A stretch of 9,139 nt of DNA from JAISFI01 sp031552425 (GCA_031552425.1 JAVBMM010000193.1:1-9139), one strand, 5' to 3'; shown: positions 1 through 6,186, counted from the first letter of the stretch. Translations and numbers: made by a program. The notes: generated by a model from the sequence alone, not told the origin.

Positions 1-884
1 GTTCAATGGATTACCTCCCTCCTCTTTTCCCCGAGGTAGTTTTTATAAAAAACAGAGAAAACACCGGATTTTCCAAAGCAAATAATCAAGCAATTAACCA
101 AGCCTGTGGAAAATATGTTTTGTTATTAAATCCGGATACTGTATTAGGAGAACATGTACTCGAAAAGGCGTGTCTTTTCATGGATAACCATCCGGATGCC
201 GGTGCGCTCGGTGTAAAAATGATTGACGGAAACGGAGTATTTCTTCCTGAATCCAAACGAGGGATTCCTTCTCCATGGAACTCTTTTTGCAAAATAACCG
301 GATTATCATGCTTAGCTCCTCAATCAAAACTTTTCTCGGGATACCACCTACTTTACCTAAATGAAAATGAAACTCATGAAGTAGATGTTTTGGCCGGAGC
401 CTTCATGCTTCTCAGAAAAAAAACTTTAGACACGGTAGGGTTATTAGACGAAAAATTTTTCATGTATGGAGAAGATATTGACTTATCTTATCGCATCAAA
501 CAATCAGGATACAAAAATTATTATCTGCCTCTAAAAATCATTCATTATAAAGGAGAAAGCACAAAGAAAGACATCCGTTATGTTAAGATATTTTACGGAG
601 CTATGCTTATTTTTTTTCAAAAACATTATCCACATTACAGTGGAATTTTTCGATTTTTAATAAAATCATCCATTTATACAACTGCCGGACTTTCTGTCAT
701 CGGAAAAATGATTCCTAAAAGGGATAAGAAAACAAATAAGGAAAAAGTTTTTGTACCCGGTCAGATTTCTTTCGAAGACATCATAGAAACAATGGAGAAA
801 TTATCCAAACAAGTATCCTCTTTCCGTATTTCTTATCCGGAAAGAGGATTTTCAATCACTCCAAATCATATAGATTTCATTTAA
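1..884 (+). CDS. Glycosyltransferase family 2, rhamnosyltransferase-like (5' end cut by window)
   Basis: Transfers a sugar from a nucleotide-sugar donor, most likely during assembly of a surface polysaccharide or lipopolysaccharide on the cytoplasmic face of the membrane. The reading frame is open back to the window edge. The N-terminal GT-A strand with its usual Val-Ser-Tyr-Asn stretch is missing, so the ATG at position 6 is taken as internal. Counting that Met as 1, the visible family signatures are NTGFSKANNQAI (19-30), the metal/nucleotide motif LLNPDT (40-45, DXD equivalent), GAFMLLRK (131-138), the acidic catalytic motif GEDIDLSYRI (155-164) and HYKGES (180-185). A basic stretch follows the GT-A domain, then a tail of about 50 residues with no motif I recognise. 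No long membrane segment is seen. The acetyltransferase gene starts 17 bp downstream, suggesting one transcript. Family assignment is firm; donor and acceptor are unknown. Confidence 0.9.
   Translation, partial: SMDYLPPLFPEVVFIKNRENTGFSKANNQAINQACGKYVLLLNPDTVLGEHVLEKACLFMDNHPDAGALGVKMIDGNGVFLPESKRGIPSPWNSFCKITGLSCLAPQSKLFSGYHLLYLNENETHEVDVLAGAFMLLRKKTLDTVGLLDEKFFMYGEDIDLSYRIKQSGYKNYYLPLKIIHYKGESTKKDIRYVKIFYGAMLIFFQKHYPHYSGIFRFLIKSSIYTTAGLSVIGKMIPKRDKKTNKEKVFVPGQISFEDIIETMEKLSKQVSSFRISYPERGFSITPNHIDFI
815..852 (+). terminator. Terminator-like perfect hairpin inside the glycosyltransferase gene
   Basis: The arms at 815-826 and 838-849 are perfectly complementary over 12 bp (ATCCTCTTTCCG against CGGAAAGAGGAT), around an 11-nt loop, and are followed by a short T run (850-852). 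The shape resembles an intrinsic terminator, but it sits 33 bp before the stop codon. It could attenuate read-through into the acetyltransferase gene, protect a 3' end, or be a coincidence of coding sequence. The short T tract makes true termination uncertain. Confidence 0.35.
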
Positions 885-901
885 TTTTAAAATCAATACT
901 C

Positions 902-1423
902 ATGGCTTATTTAGAAAATGACATTATCAAACTACGAGCGCTGGAACCTGAAGATATGGATTTTTTGTATCGTTGGGAAAACGATTCAGACTTGTGGAGG
1001 TATGGAAGTACATTAGCTCCTTATTCCAGGTTTTCAATTCGTGAATATTTAGCAGATTCGCGCTTAGATATTTTTCAAACCCGCCAATTACGATTAATAG
1101 TCGTTTCAAAAGACGAAAACCAACCCATAGGAACCATCGATTTGTACGATTTTGATCCGATAAACAGTCGTGCCGGTATAGGAATTTTAATCGACAGTCA
1201 ATACAGGAAACGAGGATTTGGGATTGCCGCCCTTGATCTAATAAAAAACTACGCTTTTCATTTCTTGATGATGAAACAATTATTTGCATACGTCCCGGAA
1301 AAGAATATTCCCAGCGTAAAACTTTTCAAAAATTGTGGATACGAAACTACCGGACATCTCCGTTCCTGGATCAAAAACGGCGATACTTTCGAAGATGTTT
1401 TTTTTATGCAATTAATCAGATAG
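902..1423 (+). CDS. GNAT family N-acetyltransferase (RimJ/RimL/SpeG-like)
   Basis: Predicted cytoplasmic enzyme of 173 residues that transfers an acetyl group from acetyl-CoA to an amine. It is a single Acetyltransf_3-type GNAT domain. The N-terminal strand-helix reads IIKLRALEPEDMDFLYRWEND (8-28 region), typical of the RimJ/RimL/SpeG branch. The acetyl-CoA pyrophosphate-binding motif A is YRKRGFGIAAL (101-111, core R-G-F-G-I-A). The C-terminal segment NIPSVKLFKNCGYETTGHLR (135-154) matches the usual N-x-x-S-x-x-L-x-x-x-x-G-F/Y end of the fold. The substrate could be a ribosomal protein N-terminus, a polyamine or an amino sugar. The neighbouring glycosyltransferase gene makes a sugar substrate possible but does not prove it. 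Its stop overlaps the convergent aminotransferase gene by 8 bp. No promoter of its own is seen in the short gap upstream. Confidence 0.9.
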   Translation: MAYLENDIIKLRALEPEDMDFLYRWENDSDLWRYGSTLAPYSRFSIREYLADSRLDIFQTRQLRLIVVSKDENQPIGTIDLYDFDPINSRAGIGILIDSQYRKRGFGIAALDLIKNYAFHFLMMKQLFAYVPEKNIPSVKLFKNCGYETTGHLRSWIKNGDTFEDVFFMQLIR

Positions 1424-2726
1424 GGTTATTTTCCCTGAAGACTTTCAATCTTTCTTCCAATAAATCATATTGATGATCTTTGATGAAAGATGTACAGGCA
1501 CGAAGTCCCTCTTGAGTACTACCAGTGGTTGACAATGATATGGCACTGATACCATAAAAAATCAGCGCTTTCATTAATTCTCCTCCTGTCATACCCGGAT
1601 AACAGATCGTAAAATAAAAACCATCTGCGATCGGTTCATCCAAATCTTTATCATATACAATTTCAAAACCATTACATAAGAAAATCTCCTTCAGTTTTTT
1701 AGCTCTCCTGCCATATTCCTTCACATCTTCCAAAAAATTAAATTGCCCGTCAGAAGCCGCCTTAAACATAGCAGCCAAAGCATATTGTGCAGAATGACTT
1801 GTTCCAGAAGAAATCGCATATAAAGCCCTGTGGATAAAAACACTTCCGAAGGTACCACCTCCATATCTCTCCGTCAATCCCGGATAAGCACGGTGATAAA
1901 GTTTTTCCGACATACAAACCACACCAATTCTTTGTCCGGCATAACTAAAAGCCTTTGAACCGGAAATAAGCAGCAAGTAATTATCCGTATAACGTCCCAC
2001 ACTTGGTTGAAAAGGAGCTTCGAAAGGTTTTCCTAGATTTTTACGGAAATCCATTGCAAAATAGGCCAAATCTTCCAAAACAGTTACATCATACTTCTGA
2101 GAAGCTTCTCCGATAATTTTCAATTCTTCTTCATTCAGACAAAACCACGCAGGATTATTCGGATTTGAATATATAATAGCGGCAATATTTCCCTTTTGTA
2201 AATATTGTTCTAATATTTTTTTCAATTTTTCTCCTCGGTAATTATATACATCAAAAGATTCATACTTATATCCCAATACTGTAATTTGCTGCTTTTGGAC
2301 AGGAAATCCGGGATCAATAAATAAAATGGTATCTCGTTTTTTATCACACTGGCCACAAACCAAAAAAGAAGTAAATGTTCCCTGCATGGAACCAACTACA
2401 GGCACACAACTTTCAGCAGGAATATCAAGATCAACAAAAGCTTTTACAAAGCGTGAAGCTTCATACTTCAATTCAGGAATACCATCAATCAATGGATAAA
2501 TGGAAGCAACTCCGTTTTCCAATGCTTTTATTTCGGCAGAAACACCTACCTGTGCAGGAGGTAATCCAGGAACACCCATTTCCATATGAATAAATTCAAC
2601 TCCTGTTTGCTTTTCTATACGGCTGGAAATAGCGACTACTTCCCTGATAGTGGCTCTTCCGAAATCCGGAATGTTAAACGATTGAATAATTTCTTGTGCT
2701 ACTTCTTGATTGATAGGGGTATTCAT
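1416..2726 (-). CDS. Pyridoxal phosphate-dependent aminotransferase, class I/II
   Basis: Cytoplasmic fold-type I aminotransferase of 436 residues, a normal length for class I/II. Counting from the chosen Met: the substrate/cofactor loop MGVPGLPP is at 50-57, the cofactor-binding SNPNNPAW at 187-194 (Asn190), the PLP-ring Asp219 and Tyr222 in LEDLAYFAMD, the Schiff-base Lys258 in SGSKAFSYAGQRIG (255-268), and the substrate-carboxylate Arg409 in EGLRACTSF. All key residues are present, so the enzyme should be active. The amino acid specificity cannot be read from sequence. I chose ATG at 2726. The frame extends upstream to a TTG at 2762, but that TTG overlaps a TAnnTTTG promoter element at 2760-2767, so the longer start would lie within the promoter. 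The gene is convergent with the acetyltransferase gene and divergent from the nuclease gene. Confidence 0.92.
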   Translation of the reverse strand: MNTPINQEVAQEIIQSFNIPDFGRATIREVVAISSRIEKQTGVEFIHMEMGVPGLPPAQVGVSAEIKALENGVASIYPLIDGIPELKYEASRFVKAFVDLDIPAESCVPVVGSMQGTFTSFLVCGQCDKKRDTILFIDPGFPVQKQQITVLGYKYESFDVYNYRGEKLKKILEQYLQKGNIAAIIYSNPNNPAWFCLNEEELKIIGEASQKYDVTVLEDLAYFAMDFRKNLGKPFEAPFQPSVGRYTDNYLLLISGSKAFSYAGQRIGVVCMSEKLYHRAYPGLTERYGGGTFGSVFIHRALYAISSGTSHSAQYALAAMFKAASDGQFNFLEDVKEYGRRAKKLKEIFLCNGFEIVYDKDLDEPIADGFYFTICYPGMTGGELMKALIFYGISAISLSTTGSTQEGLRACTSFIKDHQYDLLEERLKVFRENNPI

Positions 2727-2759
2727 ATTTTTATTCTTTATATTGCTATTTAGAAATTG

Positions 2760-2767
2760 CAAAAGTA
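2760..2767 (-). promoter_or_regulatory. Bacteroidota -7 promoter element for the aminotransferase gene
   Basis: Read on the minus strand the sequence is TACTTTTG, a perfect match to the Bacteroidota -7 consensus TAnnTTTG. Nineteen bases upstream is TTTC, close to the -33 consensus TTTG. The element lies 33 bp before the ATG at 2726, leaving a leader of roughly 25-30 nt. It overlaps the upstream in-frame TTG, which argues against that codon as the start. Confidence 0.6.
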
Positions 2768-2790
2768 ATTATTTTTTACTTCATACGAAA

Positions 2791-2873
2791 GGCTCTTCGA
2801 GCTGCGAGGGTCGCACTGCTCCCTGTGAGTTTGCTTCGCAATGTGAGGCTTGCTTCACAAGCTGTGAGCTCAC
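2791..2873. repeat. GC-rich block of degenerate TGTGAG repeats and small hairpins
   Basis: This block is visibly richer in GC than the DNA on either side. TGCGAG or TGTGAG occurs at 2803, 2824, 2842 and 2863 (spacings 21, 18, 21). Two adjacent near-copies are TGTGAGTTTGCTTCGCAA (2824-2841) and TGTGAGGCTTGCTTCACAA (2842-2860). It contains the stem-loops TGCGA/TCGCA (2803-2815), TTGC/GCAA (2831-2841) and GCTTG/CAAGC (2848-2862), then the 10-bp palindrome GTGAGCTCAC (2864-2873). It sits between two divergent promoters. It may be a REP-like dispersed element, a protein-binding site or a remnant of a mobile repeat. No coding function is supported. Confidence 0.55.
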
Positions 2874-2924
2874 CATTTTACGATGTATATCTTTTCTGAT
2901 TTTTAATTTTTCCAAAAAATATAC

Positions 2925-2932
2925 TACATTTG
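2925..2932 (+). promoter_or_regulatory. Bacteroidota -7 promoter element for the nuclease-rsmE operon
   Basis: TACATTTG matches TAnnTTTG exactly and lies 27 bp before the ATG at 2960. The -33 region is poor: only a T run (2901-2904) lies about 20 bases upstream. The in-frame TTG at 2930 falls inside this element, which supports the ATG at 2960 as the true start. Confidence 0.55.
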
Positions 2933-2959
2933 TCTGCCGTATTATCCAAACTTTACAAT

Positions 2960-3553
2960 ATGTCATTGCAGCGAGTTAAACTAAATGTATTAGGAATTAC
3001 TTTCAGTCAGGTACAAGCCGGAGCTTATGCATTAATTTTAGGAGAAGAAAATGGCGCCAGACGTATTCCTGTCATTATTGGCACTCCGGAAGCCCAATCT
3101 ATCGCCATATTCCTAGAAGGTTTACATCCCCCAAGACCTCTCACCCATGATATTTTCATTTCTTTCATGCAAAAATTCGAAATAGAAATGGAAGAAATAT
3201 TTATTTACAAATTCGATGAAGGCATATTCTTTTCAGAAATACATTTTAAAGGGAGTAAAGAAGTTAAACTAGATGCCCGGACCTCCGATGCCATCGCCCT
3301 CGCTATACGTTGCAACGCTCCTATATACACAACAGAAGATATTATGAAAGAAGCAGGAATCATGTTAGAAGATTCCGAATATGAAATTCAAGAAGACGAC
3401 ATTCCTCCTTTTGAGCAAAAAGACCCTACTTTGCTTGAAAATAAAACTTTACAAGAACTCGAAGTATACCTGAATGATGCTATCGCTGCAGAAGATTATG
3501 AAATGGCAGCTAAAATCAAAACTGAAATAAGCAAGAGAAATAATAACACCTGA
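2960..3553 (+). CDS. Bifunctional nuclease family protein (DUF151/BFN) with C-terminal UVR motif
   Basis: Predicted cytoplasmic protein of 197 residues. The BFN domain occupies about residues 3-135, with the family blocks ARRIPVIIGTPEAQSIAIFL (33-52) and LDARTSDAIALAIRCNAPIY (104-123). After an acidic linker (about 135-160), residues 162-194 form a UVR-type helical hairpin, TLQELEVYLNDAIAAEDYEM followed by AAKIKTEI, as found in UvrB and UvrC. BFN proteins have been reported to have DNase/RNase activity, and the UVR motif is a protein-interaction element; the cellular role in Bacteroidota is not settled. The start is ATG at 2960, because the upstream in-frame TTG (2930) lies within the promoter. 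The stop overlaps the rsmE start as TGATG, so the two proteins are probably translationally coupled. Confidence 0.9.
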   Translation: MSLQRVKLNVLGITFSQVQAGAYALILGEENGARRIPVIIGTPEAQSIAIFLEGLHPPRPLTHDIFISFMQKFEIEMEEIFIYKFDEGIFFSEIHFKGSKEVKLDARTSDAIALAIRCNAPIYTTEDIMKEAGIMLEDSEYEIQEDDIPPFEQKDPTLLENKTLQELEVYLNDAIAAEDYEMAAKIKTEISKRNNNT

Positions 3554-4251
3554 TGCAACACATTTTTTTCGCTCCGGACATTGCTATTTCTTCTGAATTA
3601 CCAAAAGAAGAAGCCAATCATTGTGTACGGGTTTTACGTTTAAAAGAAGGAGATTATATTTTATTGACAGACGGTTACGGTTTTTTTTATAAAGCTATTC
3701 TTTCCTGCGCAAATGCCAAACATTGCCGTTTCGAGGTTGAAGAAAAAATACCGTCTTCTCTTCCTTGGGGAAGTCATATCCACATCGCTATGTCTCCAAC
3801 AAAAAACCTAGATCGTACCGAATGGTTCGCAGAAAAAGCTACAGAAATCGGAATTAACGAAATTTCTTTTTTACGTTGTAAATTCTCAGAAAGGAAAGAA
3901 TTAAAAACTGAACGGATAGAGAAAATCTTAATTTCTGCCATGAAACAATCTCAAAAAGCCTCATTACCCAGCTTGAATGAAATGATTGATTTCAAAGATT
4001 TTGTAAAAAAGCCATTCGAAGGACAAAAATTTATCGCTCACTGTCATCCCGGAGAAAAAAAAGCACTAAAAGATATTTATCTGCCAAGAAATAATGTTTT
4101 GATATTAATCGGACCAGAAGGAGATTTTAGTCAAGAAGAAGTTATAGAAGCAGAAAAAAATGGATTTAAATCTATTTCATTAGGAAATAGCCGATTAAGA
4201 ACAGAAACTGCAGCTATAGTCGCATGCCACACTATCCACGTTATTCAATAA
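3553..4251 (+). CDS. rsmE: 16S rRNA (uracil(1498)-N3)-methyltransferase RsmE
   Basis: SPOUT-superfamily enzyme of 232 residues that methylates N3 of U1498 in 16S rRNA using S-adenosylmethionine, acting in the cytoplasm on the assembled small subunit. The N-terminal PUA-like RNA-binding domain covers about residues 1-70 and carries HCVRVLRLKEGD (23-34). The methyltransferase domain follows, with DRTEWFAEKATEIGI (87-101), KQSQKASLP (131-139), the SAM-binding knot strand ILIGPEGDFS (184-193) and the C-terminal knot SLGNSRLRTETAA (209-221). The length is slightly below the usual size of about 240, and nothing is missing. The first base of its ATG is the last base of the nuclease gene's TGA, so it is the second gene of a two-gene operon. 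The start agrees with the usual family N-terminus. Confidence 0.96.
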   Translation: MQHIFFAPDIAISSELPKEEANHCVRVLRLKEGDYILLTDGYGFFYKAILSCANAKHCRFEVEEKIPSSLPWGSHIHIAMSPTKNLDRTEWFAEKATEIGINEISFLRCKFSERKELKTERIEKILISAMKQSQKASLPSLNEMIDFKDFVKKPFEGQKFIAHCHPGEKKALKDIYLPRNNVLILIGPEGDFSQEEVIEAEKNGFKSISLGNSRLRTETAAIVACHTIHVIQ

Positions 4252-4325
4252 AAACCGTTAGGGAAGATACGGAAAGGTTCCTTAATATATTAGAATAGTC
4301 TTGTCTGGTTCCAGCTGAATTTTTA

Positions 4326-4375
4326 ACCTGTCGGAGCAAAATTTCTTCCCTGACGGAAGTTTTGCTGCAACAGGT
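4326..4375 (+). other. Long imperfect hairpin downstream of rsmE
   Basis: Three nested perfect stems can be paired by eye: ACCTGT (4326-4331) with ACAGGT (4370-4375), AGCAAAA (4335-4341) with TTTTGCT (4360-4366), and CTTCC (4345-4349) with GGAAG (4355-4359). They are interrupted only by a 3x3 internal loop and a 3-nt bulge, with a 5-nt loop. That gives 18 base pairs in 50 nt. It may stabilise or end the nuclease-rsmE transcript, although no T run follows. It is built from the first two units of the 22-bp array. Confidence 0.45.
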
Positions 4376-4458
4376 CACAATGAAATTTCTTCCTTGATGA
4401 AAATTTATTTCCAGCCTGATGGAAATTTACTTATAACCTGATGAAAATTTCACCCCGA
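4327..4458. repeat. Six-unit array of 22-bp degenerate tandem repeats
   Basis: Units begin at 4327, 4349, 4371, 4393, 4415 and 4437, a strict 22-bp period. The clearest units (5 and 6) begin CCTGATGGAAATTT and CCTGATGAAAATTT. Units 1 and 2 begin CCTGTCGG and CCTGACGG; unit 3 is the most diverged, keeping GAAATTTCTTC in its second half. A weaker half unit may precede at about 4311-4326. There are no unique spacers, so this is not CRISPR-like. It may be a dispersed intergenic repeat or a decayed minisatellite. Confidence 0.6.
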
Positions 4459-4475
4459 AAAATCAGATTTTTTTT
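4458..4475 (+). terminator. Weak terminator-like A/T fold
   Basis: AAAAAT (4458-4463) pairs with ATTTTT (4467-4472) around a 3-nt loop, within a run of eight T (4468-4475). The stem is almost entirely A-T, so termination would be weak at best. It is the only long T tract between rsmE and the sulfatase gene. Confidence 0.22.
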
Positions 4476-4595
4476 GCCTAAAAAAGCATATAGTCCTTTT
4501 GTTTGAAAAGCAAAAAAATACTATAAATTCAAAGGGCTTGATTTCATAAAGAAATCTCAGACAACCTCAACATAAAATTCTCTTTTTATTTATAA

Positions 4596-4622
4596 AATAT
4601 TTGACCTAATTTTACAAATATT
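4596..4622. promoter_or_regulatory. Inverted repeat upstream of the sulfatase operon, possible operator
   Basis: AATATTTG (4596-4603) and CAAATATT (4615-4622) are perfect 8-bp inverted copies separated by 11 bp. The repeat lies about 38 bp upstream of the -7 element, a suitable place for an activator dimer. Glycan operons in this phylum are often switched by hybrid two-component, AraC-like or sigma/anti-sigma regulators, but none is encoded in this window. The region is AT-rich, so chance is a real alternative. Confidence 0.35.
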
Positions 4623-4659
4623 GGATTTATTAATGTAAACAAAATAGCTTCTTTGCCGT

Positions 4660-4667
4660 TAATTTTG
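4660..4667 (+). promoter_or_regulatory. Bacteroidota -7 promoter element for the sulfatase operon
   Basis: TAATTTTG fits TAnnTTTG and lies 32 bp before the sulfatase ATG. No clear -33 TTTG is seen at the normal distance, which would fit a promoter that depends on an activator. ATGTAAACA occurs both upstream (4633-4641) and downstream (4683-4691) of the element, in the same orientation and 50 bp apart. The first copy overlaps TTAATGT (4630-4636) and the second overlaps its inverse ACATTAA (4689-4695). Confidence 0.5.
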
Positions 4668-4699
4668 TGAAATAAATAAAATATGTAAACATTAAATCT

Positions 4700-6175
4700 A
4701 TGAAACTTACAAAAGATACTTATTCTCTTCTTTCAGGAATAACAGTAACAAGTCTATTAGCTTTTCCAAGCATCATGTCTGCTCAAAAAAATGAGAAACC
4801 CAATATTGTAATATTGCTGGCAGACGACGTTTCTAGTAATGATATAGGATGCTACGGAAATCCTTTAGTTAAAACGCCTAATATAGATGCTTTAGCCAAA
4901 GATGGCATGAGGTTTGACAATGTTTTTTTGACTATCAGTTCCAGCAGTCCCAGCCGTTCAAGTATCATGACAGGACGCTATCCTCATAACACTGGTGCTT
5001 GTGAATTACATTCCCCCATAGGAGATGAACAAGTATTTTTTCCTTGTTTACTGAAAGACGCCGGATATTATACTGCTTTGGCTGGAAAATTTCACATTGG
5101 AGGAAGTTCTATTGAACCTAATGGTCCGGCAGCAAAATGTTTTGACAGAGCCGGAGGTTCCAGAAAAGACGGAGGAGGAGAGAGTGGCTCTTTGATGTGG
5201 GTTCCATATCTAAAAGAACGTCCGAAAGACAAGCCTTTTTTTATGTGGTTTGCCGCACATGATGCACATAGGAATTATTGGGATAAAGAATTAGATGTAA
5301 TAGAGCCATATAATCCATCTGATGTAGTGCCTTCACAATTTTATGTCAATGATGGCCCTACCAGAAAAGATTTGGCCGGATATTATAATGAAGTTACCCG
5401 ATTTGATTATTTTATAGGAGAAGTGGTGAAAGAATTAAAATCGCAACAAGTATTTGACAATACCATTATTGTTGTTCTTGCTGATAACGGAAGAGGATTC
5501 CCAAGAGCCAAAACATTGTTATACGAAGATGGAATTATGACCCCTTTCATTGTACATTTTCCAAAAAAAATCAAACAAAACGGATCTGTATGTAACAGTT
5601 TAATGAGTGTTATTGACTTGGCTCCCACATTAACAGAATTAGCTGGAGCGAAATCATCTCCTACTTTTCAAGGTAAATCATTTGCTAAATTACTTGAAAA
5701 TCCAAAACAAAAATTTCGTCAATACGCGTTTGCAGAACATAATTGGCATGCAAATGAAGCTTATGAAAGAATGGTTTGTACGGAAGACTATATGTTGATC
5801 GTAAACAAACGTCCGAATCTCCCCGTAAAAGCTTCTATGGATACACCTACAGGTAAATCTTTAATTAAAGGACATGAAAGCAAAACTTTAACCAAAGTAC
5901 AAGAAGAAATGTTTGAAATGCCTCGTAAAGAAGTAATGTTGTTCGATAGAAAAAAAGATCCTGAACAAATTAACGACTTGGCAAAAGCCAATCCGGCTTT
6001 AAGGAATCAGCTCTTAAAAGTATTGGCTCAATGGCAAGATGAAACGGGCGATACTTTACCTGAATATCTCAAACCGGACCGTTCCAAAGAAAAAAAAGTA
6101 GATTATCTAGATTTGGTAGAAATGCCCGGTGCTTCTAAAAATGCAACATTAATAAATAAACCTGGCCCTTTTTAA
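4700..6175 (+). CDS. Serine-type sulfatase, family S1, heparan N-sulfatase (sulfamidase)-like
   Basis: Hydrolyses a sulfate ester or sulfamate on a glycan, predicted in the periplasm. The N-terminus (about 1-28, ending SIMSA before Gln29) is a signal peptide without a lipobox cysteine. The mature enzyme has the alkaline-phosphatase fold: metal ligands Asp42 and Asp43 in LLADD, the sulfatase signature SSPSRSSIMTGR (82-93) with Ser82 as the formylglycine precursor, Lys130 and His132 in LAGKFHIG, His187 and His190 in AAHDAHR, Asp262 and Asn263 in LADNGRG, and Lys271. All catalytic positions are present. Ser82 requires an anaerobic radical SAM maturase (anSME), not encoded here. The spacing from LLADD to the signature and the FFMWFAAHDAHR block recall human SGSH-type enzymes, so a sulfamidase-like subgroup is my best guess; the substrate is not proven. 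The length (491) is normal. It lacks a T9SS tail, unlike the next gene product, whose gene starts 11 bp downstream. Confidence 0.93.
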   Translation: MKLTKDTYSLLSGITVTSLLAFPSIMSAQKNEKPNIVILLADDVSSNDIGCYGNPLVKTPNIDALAKDGMRFDNVFLTISSSSPSRSSIMTGRYPHNTGACELHSPIGDEQVFFPCLLKDAGYYTALAGKFHIGGSSIEPNGPAAKCFDRAGGSRKDGGGESGSLMWVPYLKERPKDKPFFMWFAAHDAHRNYWDKELDVIEPYNPSDVVPSQFYVNDGPTRKDLAGYYNEVTRFDYFIGEVVKELKSQQVFDNTIIVVLADNGRGFPRAKTLLYEDGIMTPFIVHFPKKIKQNGSVCNSLMSVIDLAPTLTELAGAKSSPTFQGKSFAKLLENPKQKFRQYAFAEHNWHANEAYERMVCTEDYMLIVNKRPNLPVKASMDTPTGKSLIKGHESKTLTKVQEEMFEMPRKEVMLFDRKKDPEQINDLAKANPALRNQLLKVLAQWQDETGDTLPEYLKPDRSKEKKVDYLDLVEMPGASKNATLINKPGPF

Positions 6176-6186
6176 AATTAAAAGAC

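Larger units (their letters stand above)
4252..4699. other. 448-bp intergenic region without a gene, carrying repeats and the sulfatase promoter
   Basis: No plausible coding frame is seen. In order it holds: about 75 bp of unremarkable sequence after rsmE; a 22-bp tandem array with a long hairpin (4326-4458); a weak A/T terminator-like fold (4458-4475); a loose inverted pair TATAGT (4489-4494) and ACTATA (4520-4525); a very AT-rich stretch; an inverted repeat AATATTTG...CAAATATT (4596-4622); and a promoter with flanking direct repeats (4630-4695). It separates housekeeping genes from the glycan-degradation operon. Confidence 0.6.

Noticed and set aside
1..8. ATG at position 6 as the true start of the glycosyltransferase
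   Set aside because: The first part of the GT-A domain would be missing and the frame stays open to the window edge, so the gene most likely begins outside.
927..1289. 120-residue minus-strand frame within the acetyltransferase gene
   Set aside because: It is antisense to a clear GNAT domain and shows no family features.
2727..2762. N-terminal extension of the aminotransferase to a TTG at 2762
   Set aside because: The TTG is part of the TACTTTTG promoter element, and the ATG at 2726 has an ordinary A-rich leader.
2930..2959. N-terminal extension of the nuclease protein to a TTG at 2930
   Set aside because: The TTG lies within TACATTTG, and the family N-terminus fits the ATG at 2960 (MSLQRVKLNVLGI).
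2710..2979. Small overlapping frames on both strands across the divergent intergenic region (plus 2710-2979, minus 2781-2966)
   Set aside because: They run through promoters, repeats and the start of neighbouring genes, and their products are low-complexity or resemble nothing known.
4264..4283. Intrinsic terminator just after rsmE (GGAA/TTCC, 4271-4281)
   Set aside because: The stem is only 4 bp and no T run follows.
4327..4458. CRISPR-like array
   Set aside because: The 22-bp units are contiguous and degenerate with no unique spacers, and no cas gene is nearby.
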